From: Oxytricha trifallax
Lineage: Eukaryota > Ciliophora > Spirotrichea > Sporadotrichida > Oxytrichidae
Direction: 5' to 3'
Length of the DNA: 64,000 nt
Assembly (NCBI GenBank): GCA_000711775.1
Contig: ARYC01000411.1
Location: forward strand, 62,001-126,000
The notes under the pieces are model-generated. The model searched no databases and was not told the DNA's origin. It saw only the letters and a program-made list of their open reading frames with translations. The position numbers and the translations under genes are program-made. Each line of letters opens with the position of its first letter. Position 1 is the stretch's first letter. Below, piece by piece: positions 34,781 through 47,039 of this stretch.

Positions 34781-34957
34781 AACAATAAACTTCTAACACA
34801 CTTTTAAATACATTAGAACAAGTTTACCTATATTTTTTTTTAAAGATTAATGTTTTTAAAAGTTATTTGATTTTATTTATTTTGTAATTTAACTTGTATT
34901 TACTTCTAATATTGAGAATTTATTGTAAAAATAGGATTGCTTGGCACCCTAAAGTAT

Positions 34958-36150
34958 TAGTAATCTCCCTGTGAGTAATTATGATCTCTTATTTCGAATA
35001 ATATATGAAATCATTCATGAAGCAAGAAATCACCAAATTGGGGATGATTATAAAAATGGAAGCTCAGGCATTAATCACCTTACTGATTTCACTTTTAAAG
35101 TTAAAAAGCTGAAAATTCCACTTCAGTTCGATCAAGAAGAGTATTTGTAATTTGTCTGTCTGCACATAGGCCACTGTTTACTCTCATCAATGTTACTAGC
35201 AACTATTCTTTGATTAGGAGGATGCTTATGAATAGACCGATTTTTATACGCCTCTTCAAGGCTTTTAGAAACGATAATGAATAAAAGTTTCTCCTCAAAG
35301 AAGATTATTTTGCTCTACCAACATTTGTTGAGTAAATTTAACAAATTAGACTTTTAGAACTTCTGAGATATCAGTATTGCAAACGAAAGATGAGGTAAAG
35401 ATGAGAGAAGCCCGATTCCATTGACACCGCTCTAAACAACAGACGTAACCTCACGACAGTGGAGTCTCCGACTCAGACATCTCTCATACGAACCGAGATA
35501 AGCGAGCATCTTTGTATTTATGGTCGCCCCATGCCACACCTAGAGCGCATTTCACATGTCTCCTCATAGAATCTTGAGCTAAAGTGAGGTGATCCTTACA
35601 AAAATCTTATTTTTCCTGTACTCTAAATATCTCTTTCGTCTTAGAACAGTCTGAATACCGGATTGATATAGCGGAGGTGAATTGGCAGATTCCTATTTGT
35701 ATTATCAGACTTTCAGAAGAGAATTATAACTCTCCAATAGACTGCCTAGGAATTCTTGTGAACCCTATTGTTAACTCAGGAATTAATTCGCATGTCTCCT
35801 AATCTTGTTTGCAGTTACACTGTCAAATTTTTAATCTCCAGTAAGATTATTCGATCAAAGAAGCAAGGCTTTTAGCTTGTCTGAATTGTGGGTGTCTAGA
35901 GCATACTCACCTTGGAGTACAAGATTTCTACCAATTCTCCCATTTTTTATCATTTTGCTTGAATTATTAATTTTTTGTCAATGAAAATTGGTTGCGTCAT
36001 GAACTTCTAATGGCCAAGGAGTCAATTACTGCAGGAATCACAATATATTAGACCGCATGTTACTCAAAGATTTGCTTTCGTTGCATGGATGGTTATATAA
36101 AGAGCAAGTAACTGCTGGTACTGCCCAAATCTCATATATCTTTGTAAGTC
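34958..36150 (+). pseudogene. Large unrecognised gene with a Cys/His cluster
   Basis: GC-richer coding DNA. The first frame (about 34960-35215) has ARNHQIGDDYKNGSSGINHL. A second (about 35205-35590) has RLFKAFRNDNEQKFLLKEDY and QTSLIRTEISEHLCIYGRPM, with one TGA. A third (about 35640-36140) runs about 165 codons without TGA and contains EARLLACLNCGCLEHTHLG, a possible zinc-binding CxxCxC...HxH cluster. Trp codons are TGG. The last exon ends at a TTTGTAAGT donor-like site near 36140. Function is unknown. Confidence 0.45.
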
Positions 36151-36159
36151 CTTAAGATT

Positions 36160-37600
36160 TTCCTTAATTTGATCGAGTATGTATCATGAGTTACATTTGA
36201 ACGATAACACATTCTTCCATATATGATCTGTTACTTGTTGTAGGTCTGCCCATTCGCTTTATAAAGACTTACCCGTTCTGATACTATGATGAATAACCGT
36301 TGAAAGTGTTATTATAACTATGAATGCAGAATAAACCCTAGCAGGATCCATTTGAGGTTTTTTATTAATATCTGTATATAATTAAATAGCTATTAAAATT
36401 TATTAAAAGAGGAATGAAGTTTTTGTTGCATTATAATTTAAGATATATTATTTTTTTTTATAATCAAGATATGAAATTTATTCTGTTATTTTTAAATAAA
36501 GTAATCAAACTAAATATCTTTTATTTAACTTCTTATTTCATTATTTAAGTTAAGCAACCCTCTTATTCAAACAAAAATTACTCTTTTAATTAAACTAATA
36601 CTTATTAATTGGATGTATTTATGTTTTTATCTTATTTTAATTATTCTTTTATAAAATAAACGGTTTAAGCTAAATAAAAGTCATTAATATTTATGCCAAG
36701 TTATCTTTAAAACCACATACATTTTGAGTTAGAGACTAGAGTAAATAATTGACTTTTTCATCTTTTTAAATATCTTGGAAGTTTAAGCAAATTATTAAAT
36801 AAATTCACTATTAAAGTAGTACTCTAATAAGTTATATTAAGTATATTTTAAATATCTTTATTTGAAAATTCTACAAAATAAAATATAGATAAATTTAATT
36901 TTAAATATTGAAAGTAAAGAAATGAAAATCAAAGTAAAACTTATAAATTACAAAGGAAATGACAACAATATTTAATATTTATTCTCTTCTAATGATTTTA
37001 GTTGTTATTTTCAAAAGAACGTCCATATATGTTTAAAAGTTTAATTACTAAAGTATAATTCACAGAAAGAAAAAAAAAAGTATTTTCCAACTTAATTAAT
37101 ATCTATGGAACAATCTAATCATTATAATAAAGAATATATTTAAAATATCTGAAAATATAAATTTGATTCTATAACTATTTTCAAAAGATTTTATCATTAA
37201 AGTTGCCATTTCCAAGGTTCTCTTCTTTTGTTTTCTTAGTTTAAATAATATAAACCGCAAAAACCCATAAGATAAAATAGGAGACACTTTTGATGTTGAG
37301 TAAAGAAATAAATCATGATTAAGGGAATAAGTTTTATATTTTTAGTTATAGTCAGAAGCCATTAAACTCCTAAATTTCAATTATTTTTTATGACACTTTG
37401 TCATAAAGATGTAGTTAGTTGCCAATTAAAACAAATCTTTCATTTTCATTGCCTTAGTTGAATCTAAGCAAAGTTTGAGTCTAAGATTATTATGAACTAT
37501 CTTGTTACTAATTCTTAAATTTACTTGACTCCTTTTAATAATAAAAGCTTTTTATGTTTATTAATGCTAGATTTACGAATTTGGCTTTCACCCTTTTTAA
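36160..37600. other. AT-rich stretch, no gene seen
   Basis: No supported gene. Several short open frames exist but have only AT-driven composition. Confidence 0.35.
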
Positions 37601-37606
37601 TTACTT

Positions 37607-38701
37607 TCAATTCTTAATCGTAAACTCTTTTTTGAAATTAGATAGGAACTTGTTAACCTGATCATTTTTTAGATTTTGGATTTTTTGAAAGTTCATTTAT
37701 TTGGGCATCCTTGCCTTTTAATTGCGAAGTTACTTTAGCCACGAACGATAGGTACCATTTTTCTAATAAATGCAGAGTTGTTGAGGTCTCCTCTTTTTTA
37801 GAATTTACTCTCTTGTTCTACTCCACAATATTTTTATATGATTCGCAAGAGATTCCTGTCAGACTACCCCAAGAGTTGGGGTATTCTTTTATATATCATC
37901 TACAAGCATTTTAAACTCCATCTATATTTCATCCTTGCCATACTACACTATTTCTTAAATCTCAGGTATGTTCAAAATTGTGTTTTAATTTTATAGTTTC
38001 TCAACAGTCTCAACAACTTGACTTAATTTGTCGTTAAACTTTTTATAAAGCTCAGTTTCTATAATTTCAGGATTTTTTCTGATTAAATTCTCATGCATTT
38101 CTCTCATTTTATCTTCTGCACATTATTTAAAATTATCAGAGATAATTTCTTCAACTTTTTCAATATTAAGGTATGCGCCATCTTAGTCTGAGTCACTGTC
38201 TTTTGTCTCTGTCTTATTTTATTAGGAATTTAAGGACTCTAATACAAACTAAACTGTGCTTGGAGTTTTCTAAAAACTTTATGGTGTAGATTATTTCTGT
38301 CGCTTTCAATATTTTTAATTTTATCCGCTGTCATGTAGAATATTTTATTTAATTTTTAGAGTTAATGTTTTAGGTGAAGAACTTTGCATTACACGAGTTG
38401 GTGTTTTACTTTCGCTTTTCTAGCGTTTAATAATTTAATGAGCCAGTTCTTTTTGTTAATCAATTGATCGGTTCTTGTCCAAATCATTTTTACAATTCTA
38501 ATTATACTTCCTTATAGACTTAACCCCTAAAATCTTTTGCTTTTTTATATAGTCAAATATTTTAGCTTTAACGGCCTCTTAATCTAAGTCTCAATTATTA
38601 ATTTAATTTCTAAACTATGAAGTTTCCTTTGAAGTTTGATAACCCGAATCATCTGATTTGGTTAGAGAATTTTACTTTTACGACGAATATGTCTTGCTCA
38701 T
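37607..38701 (-). pseudogene. Hydrophilic coiled-coil-like protein gene
   Basis: One minus-strand frame runs from ATG 38701 (MSKTYSSQKQNSLTKSDDSG) to TGA 37607-37609: 365 codons with three internal TGA codons. The N-terminal half is Ser/Lys/Gln-rich. An acidic patch (KDSDSDQDG) precedes a heptad-like helical region (IEKVEEIISDNFKQCAEDKM, then LSQVVETVEKLQNQN). After the third TGA the -1/+1 frame reads better (KWYLSFVAKVTSQLKGKDAQ), suggesting a frameshift near 37870. It may be an accessory gene of the transposon whose transposase lies at 40.4-42.0 kb. Confidence 0.45.
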
Positions 38702-38719
38702 TATTAATCTTATTTATTA

Positions 38720-39630
38720 CTAAAATTCTTAGGTTTATATAGCTTATAGGACTTCTTAAATTGGTATCACTTATATTATGGATTTACACACTAGATGACC
38801 TTAAAGGCAACATAATTATTTATTCTAAATTATTGATTAGTACCACATTGATTCATTAATTTAAAGTTAAAATAAAATACGATAATACTAAAATTAGCAA
38901 CTTTCCTTAAAACTCTAACAAAGTTATTCAAAATCATACAAAGTCATACGAAATTATTCAAACTCATACAAATAAAAATATTTTGTAAAAATATTCTAGG
39001 ATTTATTTTCTGATTTTCTTAGATTCATGTAATATAAAAAGTTCAATAATCAAAGTTAGATTTGTCACGAATGAAAGTTAATAAGAGGTGAATATGAAAT
39101 AAGTTTTTATTGAGAAAAAACTATCAAAATCTAAATGCCAAGACTTTATTTAGAGATTAGACAAAGCCATTGAAAGTTATACACTTAACTTCTATTAATA
39201 AACTACACTTATAAATAAACTATACCAATAAATATTCATAACAATAATTAATTTTGTTTGACTGTTTAAAAAAATCACTTTTATTATAAAACATGCTTAA
39301 GAGCTATAAATTAACATTAAATTAGAAAATATTTTTAAATTTTAATTAGTAAAAAATTACAAATAAGCAATTCACACAATAACTTATAATTTTTAAACAA
39401 AGTGTTTTTAATTGAAATAACAAGAATTAAAACTTTCAAATCTTAAAGTTAGTGTTCTATTAAATAGGGTCTATCACTTAAACATTCCCTTAGCCATCTA
39501 TAACTCCTTAATCATGAAGTTACATGACAAGAGACTTATATTTGAAAAGATCATCTATTTGATTTTTCATCTCGCCCAATTCATCATTTACTTTTATATT
39601 TTAATAAAAAAACTTCCTCTTTAAATAATT
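38720..39630. other. AT-rich spacer, no gene seen
   Basis: AT-rich DNA between two minus-strand genes. The string caaactcatac/caaagtcatac repeats imperfectly near 38930-38965 as short tandem copies. Confidence 0.35.
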
Positions 39631-39640
39631 GTTATTTTTC

Positions 39641-40266
39641 TCAAGCATTTTTTCCTCTTGAATGCTCTATTTGGCATTTCTTTTAGTACTTTGTTTGATT
39701 AGATAGTCCGATCTACCCTTATGTACTAAAAAGTATAAATGATAACAATAACATACCACTATATTTAAGAGAGCCATTCAACGCTGAAATAAACTCGGGC
39801 TTCATATGCACTAATGAGTTCTAAGATGAATTTAGTCGTTGTATTCTGTCTTATTTAGCTTTCAGAATGCTTTCGTTAATACCTTAGGTGTCAAAGGACA
39901 GTATGACATTTGTAAACCACTTCTTATCGAGGTGGACCCAGTCTGCCTAATCGGAATAGTATCTAAGCAAAGTGAGTTTTTGTAATGAGTATTCAAGAAA
40001 ATCAATTCCTGTAAGCCCCTTAATCTGAGGCACTGCTGCAACTACTACATCACACCTCTTCAAATACTATAGATGATAATTTTTTCATTGTTTAACTCTT
40101 TTTTACCAGTGAGAATCCTCCATTAAAAATAGATATTTGTGCAGTTTACTTTCGGCAAGTATGCACCACACTCTTGACACTCAAAGTAATATAATTCTTT
40201 TTTGCTACCTATTTTTTCTCGAACTTTATTTGCATGAATTTATTGAAGATATTTGCTTATTTCCAT
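39641..40266 (-). pseudogene. Zinc-finger-like protein with a transposase-like DKKWF motif
   Basis: ATG at 40266 reads MEISKYLQQI. A Cys cluster follows (YYFECQECGAYLPKVNC, about 40190-40140). After a frameshift near 40060 a second frame runs about 140 codons to TGA 39641-39643. It contains CDVVVAAVPQIKGLTGIDFL and DWVHLDKKWFTNVILSFD. The HLDKKWF segment resembles the first-Asp motif (HxDEKWF) of mariner-like transposases, but no second or third catalytic block follows on this strand. It is divergently arranged to the DD34E transposase starting 170 bp away. Role unknown. Confidence 0.45.
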
Positions 40267-40436
40267 CTTTTAATAATTGTTGTCTAAGATTTTAGTCTTT
40301 AATAATTATATATAGAAATAAATTAATTAAAATTAAATATTTTAGCAATTATTGATTTTAGCCAAATATGTAAGTCTATTTGGTTTGATCTGAAACCTTA
40401 TAAAAGAAAAAGTTTAGAATAAATATAATTAATTTT

Positions 40437-42044
40437 TGTTCTTTGTAGGGAACCCTAAACGAAATATTAGAGGGATTAAAATGATATTAGATATTATTTC
40501 AAAAGCTATAAGCAAGAAGATAGCAGTGATGAACAAGATGATCTCAGCTCATAATCCTTATTGCCAGAATAAGCTTCAGAGTTAGACTCTAAACCCTTAT
40601 CATAATCTACTCAATTTATTCATTAAGAAGTCCCAAATTTGAATGATATTGAGATATATCAGGTTTCAAGAGCTACTATATAATAGCTTGAGGAGCATTT
40701 ATTGACTAAATATAAGAAAAGATAATACTTAACTGTGATTTTAGACCCAAGGAAAGCTGTTGATTTAAATTCTTATTGGAGAAATGAAGTTGGAACATTA
40801 TCAATAAAAAGAAATTTAAAGTCTGAGGGAATAAGTTGATATGCTTCTTTGTGATAAACAATAAAATTCAACTATAAATTAACAAATTGTCAATATACGA
40901 GAAAGAACCTGGGCTGTGTCTAACCTTAGAAAATTTTAGTCTAACTTATATAGTTAATCCTAAAGTGTAAGTAAAAGATGACTTTATTTTTTTTGTTTAA
41001 ATTAACATTTTTAGGAATAAAAATTGATAAGCAACAGTAAACTTAGAAGTAAAAATCCGATTTCAGTTCATAAAAAAAGCTCTCTCTTTATTTAGAAAAA
41101 GTGGATGTAAATAATCATACTTGATATAGAGGCTGAAAATAACCTGATATAAGTTGAAAAATTTCTTACTAGCAATTAGGATAAATTGTAGGATATTCAT
41201 GAACTAAAAGGTATAAAAGACCAAGGCTTAATTTCAAGTATCTAAGAAATCCTAGATTAATTTGCCACTTCAAGAGAACAGTTATAGTCAGTTATGTAGC
41301 TCCAAAGTATAATTAAAAATAAGTTAATCAAACACTCTCATGTTCAAAAATACGGAAAATTTTAAAATTCAAACTAGGATATTCATTTAAGAAAGTTTAC
41401 TAAATTGATTAAAGAACTAACAGTGCTAATTGTTTACTCTATAGACGAATAGCAGCAAAGTTTTATATTGAATAAATAACTACATAAAAGAACATTACAA
41501 TATAGATGATTGCAGCCTTTAGCAACAGTCTTATTAGTATAAAAGTTGAAGTTTGAAAAATTAAAGAAACTATTCATATAGACTAGTGAAAATGTATGGG
41601 GTTAATATAATAGCGGCTATTGGGAGTGATAACACTCTTAGCTTTTAGCTAAATATTGTGAAGACAAACAGTAAAACATTTAAAAATTTTATTCTGAACT
41701 TTGTGTAGCATCTAAATAGCTAAAGATCCGAGTGGAGAAATGATTCTATATTACTTTTAGATTATCCAACCTATCATCACAGTATATTCATTACTAGAAA
41801 ACTTAGACTTCTACAAATCCCTATTATGTATTTGTGGCCATGCTTGTTCGATCTAGCCCCAATCGAGAAGTTTTTTTCTTATATTAAATGGAATATCAAT
41901 TTTCCGACTCACAAAGATGATAGGATGTAATCCTTAAGATAATTAGGGCAAGAAATGTCGTATTTTAAGTTTAATTAGGCTACTTCATGCTTCATAAATA
42001 CTCTTCACAAAGCTATAAAGGCTTTGAATCTGTAATATATCTGA
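40437..42044 (+). pseudogene. DD34E transposase of a second transposon type, copy F
   Basis: The N-terminal frame (about 40437-40843) has an acidic linker (KQEDSSDEQDDLSS) and helical sequence (SRATIQQLEEHLLTKYKKRQ), possibly DNA-binding. The middle is frame-shifted, with an intron-like GTAAG...TTTTTAG at about 40966-41015. The C-terminal frame (ATG 41592 to TGA 42042-42044) is intact. It contains ILLLDYPTYHHS with the second catalytic Asp and, 34 residues later, the Glu of FDLAPIEKFFSYIKW. The spacing is the Tc1/mariner/TBE/Tec hallmark. The sequence is clearly distinct from copies A-D. The first Asp region (about 41510-41550) is degenerate. Confidence 0.75.
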
Positions 42045-42059
42045 TAAGTAAAATGGAAA

Positions 42060-43090
42060 ATGAGAAGAAATAGCCTAAAACATTTTTTAAAAAATAAAAA
42101 CTAACAAGAAACTAATAAAAAAGCTGTTTTGATAAAAAAATTAATTCCTATAAATACAGTAAAAAACTTTCTTTAATACAAAATTTGATAATTAAGGGAG
42201 CACGATAATCTAATATAAAAAACTATATAATAAATGTACAGATAAGTTTATAAAAACTGAAAATCTCTGAATTTTTATTTGGTTAAATTTTGATAAATAC
42301 TTAATAATCTTCCAATTTTGAATTATATAAGTTAAAAAAAATAAAGATTAGGTTTAATAAAAACTATTAAAAATTTTATGAACAATTAAAATGTTAGCTA
42401 AACATATTTTAGCTTAATTCAGTGAAAAAACAAAAACAAAAACATATAATATAAAAGCTTTATATAAATTTAATTTTTGTAAAAATTAAATTTAAAAAGT
42501 ATAAAAATGAGAAATTTATTTGCTTAAAATAAAAGTCAATGTTTTTATTTGCTTTTCAGCTAATTAGAATATTAGTAGATATTAAAAAAAAATTTTAAAA
42601 AATTCATGAGCTAATTATTATTTAAAATAGTAAATTTTAGGTAATATTTTATATACCTTTCATATTTATTCCAAAAGAAAAATTAGAAATAAATTATTAG
42701 TCTCTTATGACTCATATTCAAATTATATGAAACTCAAATTAAGCATGGAAGTTGGTTTTCATAAATTTTTAATAAATTAAAACATAAATCATAATTTCCC
42801 CCAAAATATCAGAAATCAACAGTTCTTTATAAAATGTAAACTTGGAAAGGGTTTTTGGGATGAGCTTATAAGCTCAATTAATTAATAAGCCCATTTTTTT
42901 AATTTTTTAAATCTATAAATAAACTTAATAAATTAAAATTATTCATATTGTTTCTTTATGCTTTATTTATTGAGTTATTAATGTTCATTAAAATAGCATT
43001 TACTGATATGAAATTTTTATGAAACTGTATTTAAAAAACTTTAAAATCTCAAAGTAGCTTATTATTTAATTCTATAATAAATTTATCATT
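42060..43090. other. AT-rich stretch, no gene seen
   Basis: Very AT-rich low-complexity DNA between the transposase and the 43-kb foldback. No supported feature. Confidence 0.35.
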
Positions 43091-43094
43091 ATTA

Positions 43095-44112
43095 TTCTAA
43101 TATTGCTAAAATAGATAAAAATAGGAAATTTAAGTAATAAAGTTTTAATCAATCATATTAAAGAAATATAAACTGCCATGAATTAGGAGTGTTACTAAAT
43201 AGTAATTTGATTTGATTTTAAAGTAATTAATTATATCAGTAATTAATATATATAATTAGTGGTCTAGTGGTCTGGCCATAGTTTTTAGTGGACTACCGGT
43301 AAGTATATTAATTACTTAAATTTATTTAAAAAAGATAATGGAGACAACATGCTGGAGACCACCAACTCGGAGATATTCGTGTGTGAACAATACGTGCAGT
43401 TGAATTCGCATTTCACTTCCCCATGAAGCAAGGCAAGGCCAGAGAGCCACAGATTCCCATCTCAAACAAGATCAATCTTACGAAAGCATTAGGATCATCT
43501 GGGATAGCAGGGATGAAGCGGTTGATTGAGGGTGAAGGGATGGCCATAGAGTAGAAGTACGGCGGCGTCGACTATAAGTACACGTGATGTTTTGTAGTAA
43601 TCACATCTAACACTCTGCCCTTTGGCAAGATGGACCCCGAATATGCCAATGCATTTAAGTCCCAATGCAACTATGTGAATCAGAAATACCCACACAAAGC
43701 GAAGAGGAGGCATTCCCTTTGGCCGCGCCGATGGTCGCCCGCTTCTGAACGCAAGATTTCACTCCGATCAAAAAGAGAAGAAGGGGGACATATGAGGGAG
43801 TCAGACAGTGGTCAGAGCACAGCCGGAGAAATGATTAGTGATACTGTGCAGTAATTAGTAGTCTCCACATGCATCTAAGTAATTAAGAATAATTAATATA
43901 CTTACCGGTAGACCACTAAAAACTATGGCCAGACCACTAGACCACTAATTATATATATATTAATTACTGATATAATTAATTACTTTAAAATCAAATCAAA
44001 TTACTATTAGTAACACTCCTAATTCATGGCAGTTTATATTTCTTTAATATGATTGATTAAAACTTTATTACTTAAATTTCCTATTTTTATCTATTTTAGC
44101 AATATTAGAATT
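43095..44112. mobile_element. Foldback element enclosing a GC-rich helicase fragment
   Basis: The left arm (43095-43316) and right arm (43893-44112) are inverted copies of about 220 nt with very high identity. The outer ends read attctaatattgctaaaata on the left, and the right end is its complement. The inner edges share ggtctagtggtctggccatag and ggtaagtatattaatta. Between them lies about 575 bp of GC-rich DNA holding one coding frame. The high arm identity suggests a recent or frequently converted element. Confidence 0.85.
43384..43856 (+). pseudogene. Superfamily 3 (viral Rep-type) helicase C-terminal fragment
   Basis: A forward frame (about 43387-43854) has one internal TGA (43588 region). 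It contains KRLIEGEGMAIEQKYGG and, after the TGA, CFVVITSNTLPFGKMDPEYA followed by an Arg/Ser-rich tail. The order 'helix, EG(E/D)xxxxxxKYGG, hydrophobic strand ending ITSN, P' matches the end of superfamily 3 helicase domains of small DNA virus and plasmid Rep proteins, where ITSN is motif C. Walker A and B motifs are not present, so only the last third of the domain remains. GC content is about half, unlike its host element. I infer a captured or endogenised Rep-like gene piece. Confidence 0.5.
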
Positions 44113-44180
44113 CAATATTAATTTAAAGATAAAAATTGATTTAATATGTCTCAAAAATAACTTACATTATATCAAGAAAA

Positions 44181-44759
44181 ATGAATTTTAGACATCAGTT
44201 TAAGTTAAATTACATTGAGAAATACTTTGAAAAATTTGAGAAATATTATAACTTTTGCATTTACAACTACCCATACAGCTATAATTACCGGTTCTTGACC
44301 AACAACTAAAAATTGAAACCCCAATTATATAAACTAACATGTATCAGAAAAATTATAACTGCCTCCAAATTGGTAGTGCTGTACTTAGAACTAGAAGTTA
44401 AAATTCCTGGCAATTTATGTTTGCACAATAATATTTTAATTTGCGATGTTTAACTTAAAAAATAAAGGAATTTTCCGAGCTTATAAACTAAAAAATATTG
44501 GGCTTATAAGTTCATTAAATGAGAAAAATGTATTGAGAAATTTATAATTCCTATTGGTTATGATTTATTTATAGCTAGAAAATCTATAAAATGCCAAATG
44601 GAAATAAAAAAATTATAAGTGTAATAATCTTAGCATAGCTATACAATGTATCAGCAAATGAATAAATAAATAAATATATATATTGAAGTTTAACTTCTAT
44701 TTACAAAAATCACCAAATAAGAATTCTTAGAAAATTAAATAAGAACTTATAAGCCCTGA
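44181..44759 (+). CDS. Unrecognised ORF with one internal TGA
   Basis: ATG 44181 opens a frame of 193 codons to TGA 44757-44759, interrupted once by TGA at 44520-44522. It is Lys/Tyr/Asn-rich, with KLVVLYLELEVKIPGNLCLH in the middle. With one stop codon and such high AT content, frames of this length can occur by chance, so support is weak. It begins just outside the foldback. Confidence 0.25.
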
Positions 44760-44769
44760 CAAATATAAA

Positions 44770-45490
44770 TATAGAAAAATAAAAAATTTAAGAATGTTAA
44801 TTAATTTTTAAACTTAGAATTGATCTTATTCTCATTTAATAAATAAATTGATTTATATTTTAGAAATTTTACTCAATATACAAATCTAATGTGTAATTTC
44901 TAAATTTAAACTTTTAATTTCATTTCTATTTTTATTTATGGGGTTAATAAATGATTATCATTTAAGCTTAAATTTATTTTTTTATTTTAATTATCACAAT
45001 ATAAATGTATCACACACATTTATTTTTATTTATTAATATATCTATTAAAAACGAAGAATATCTTATAAAAATACTATAAATGAAACTCAATCTACAAGAT
45101 CCTAGAATATATGACTAAGTAGGAGCAACTATATTCGCTTTAATTTATGTTTTAGAATATAATTTCTTCAATTTTTAAGTTTAATAAAAAATCTAAACAA
45201 AAATAACATATTATCTTCAGTATTTAGTTTGTAAAGTTATGATATTATAGAATTATAAATTTCAACTTCATGAATATGTGGCTTGTGTTGTTTACTGTTT
45301 AGTTAAAGAATTTAGAATTTAGGAGTAATGAAAAAAAAATCAATAAAAATTGATATAACTTACAAAATTACTGTAAATTATTTTTAAACTTAAAGAATAA
45401 GACAGTATAAGTAATATATTTAATATTTTTATGCAAGTTTAATATGTGCTTATAATAATGCATACAGAAAGAGCATTATATAATGGTTTT
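44770..45490. other. AT-rich stretch, no gene seen
   Basis: Low-complexity AT-rich DNA, no supported gene. Confidence 0.35.
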
Positions 45491-45494
45491 ATGA

Positions 45495-46304
45495 ATGGCT
45501 GATCTTTTCTATCAGTTAATCTTCATCTTAACAGTAGCTGTAAAAGATGTGAATTTGGCTAATTCACTGAAGGACTTGAATAATACTGCTCCGTATTTTT
45601 AGTTCTTTTCATCTGAAGTCAAGACACTGTCGCTGTAGGTTGATTTAATGTTATCGAACAGTGTCCATAAAGAGCTTTTCTTGTATATGACAGCTTCGCT
45701 TGCAAGGTTAGCGAAAAATACAGCAGTTATTGATAGGTTATTTGATACTCTGGGTAACCTTCCTTGTTAGCACTGATCATAGCATTTTTCATCAATATAG
45801 TCGAAATCTTTTAATTTATTAGTGGAATTCTCTGTAGCTAGAGTAGCACTCCTTTAGAGAATACGTCAAGATAGCTTATGAATTCTGCTGATGCTTCAGC
45901 GTTTACTCGAACATTGTGTGATTTCAATTAATCATAGAATTGGTGAACTTTGCAATTCTACTGAAGCCTTCTTGTCGAAGGCTTGCATTAACTCGACGAG
46001 TCTGGTTAGATTCATTTGTGCGTTGAATTTAATGTTGAAGTCTCCTAGCTTTTACAAAAATCTCAGCTGGGTTGGATGTATATTCGATGTATTCAGTTGA
46101 GCTGAACATCTTGGTAATGTAGGCTGAGGCCTCAGTGCAAGCAACCAAACAGGTATCTCTGTCATTTAAGCTCTTGTTAATGAGTGAATTGCAGGTGCCA
46201 GAATTGAAATTAGAGATTCATTTTCAAAAATCAGAGAATTTATTTGTTTTAACAATTGTCTGATCCAATGTCATCACACACAAAAGAACTAGGATGTTTT
46301 TCAT
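45495..46304 (-). pseudogene. Probable secreted or lumenal protein gene, frameshifted
   Basis: ATG 46304 reads MKNILVLLCVMTL, a plausible signal peptide. The frame continues with Cys-containing sequence (SGTCNSLINKSLNDRDTCL, VACTEASAYITKMFSSTEYI) and two TGA codons. A second frame takes over near 46040 (NLTRLVELMQAFDKKASVEL) and reads to about 45500, including DYIDEKCYDQCQQGRLPRVS and NLSITAVFFANLASEAVIYK. The composition is balanced and not transposon-like. No family is recognised; it may be host gene material or an eliminated pseudogene. Confidence 0.5.
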
Positions 46305-46599
46305 CTTTAAACTTTAATTCAATAAATACAATACCATATATAATTTTTAATTTGAATTTATATTAGCAACTTACTTATCACAAAAAAATTACTCTTTTAT
46401 ATAATTTGAGGCTTAATCTGCATTTTTTAACTTTTAAATTGTTTTCATTATCATTTAAAAAATATTAATCAATAATATTGGGTGCTCCACATTGCAAATC
46501 TATGGATTATATTTCTAGTTAATGTTTAATTTAAAATTGGTCTTAGGATAGTTATTATCATAAATATTCTGTTCCTATCTTTCTTTTTAATCTCTGTAC

Positions 46600-46880
46600 T
46601 CTTAATTGAATTAATAAAATGTAAAAAATCTAAGATATTTCAGTCGGCTCCAATAATCATTGAAAATCTTCTACTCTGTCAGGTAAATCTCCTCTTTTTT
46701 ATGCTTAAGAAATTCTAACCAGATGCGATTTATTTTATGGTAGTTAAGGCAAACCGTACTTGTTCGTTTATTTCTCTTTTGAGTGCTGAATTTTTAAAAT
46801 TTCATTAAAGCTGTTCATATTTTGATTAGGTGCTCTTGATGTCATCATGAAGGTTTGTTTTTTGCTGTTGATAATCTATT
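46600..46880 (-). pseudogene. Short unrecognised coding remnant
   Basis: The minus strand has MMTSRAPNQNMNSFNEILKI (about 46840-46780), then a frame change to INRIWLEFLKHKKEEIYLTE (about 46730-46670). Possibly the start of an accessory gene; unassigned. Confidence 0.3.
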
Positions 46881-47039
46881 GATATTATCGATTAAATTTC
46901 CCTAACACACTCGGTGAGTTTTAATGTATGGGATCTATCTATATATTATTAATTAATTAGTATACTAATTAAAATTCTCTCTTTTTTATTGGTGATATTT
47001 ATTTTTCTTTTATACTTTTAAGAAATTTTGAAATTTGGT

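Noticed and set aside
37711-37914. Plus-strand 67-codon frame
   Set aside because: It is opposite the long minus-strand frame 37607-38701, which is better supported by length and composition.
39641-40266. Calling the HLDKKWF protein a complete transposase
   Set aside because: Only the first-Asp-like motif is present, and no second Asp or Glu block follows on that strand within the open frame.
43495-43713. Minus-strand 72-codon frame in the GC-rich core of the 43-kb foldback
   Set aside because: It lies opposite the plus-strand frame with the ITSN and KYGG motifs and has no recognisable motif.
44181-44759. Treating every long single-stop frame as a gene
   Set aside because: With only TGA as stop in AT-rich DNA, frames above 100 codons arise by chance. 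Frames lacking motif, composition or homology support were left out or given low confidence.
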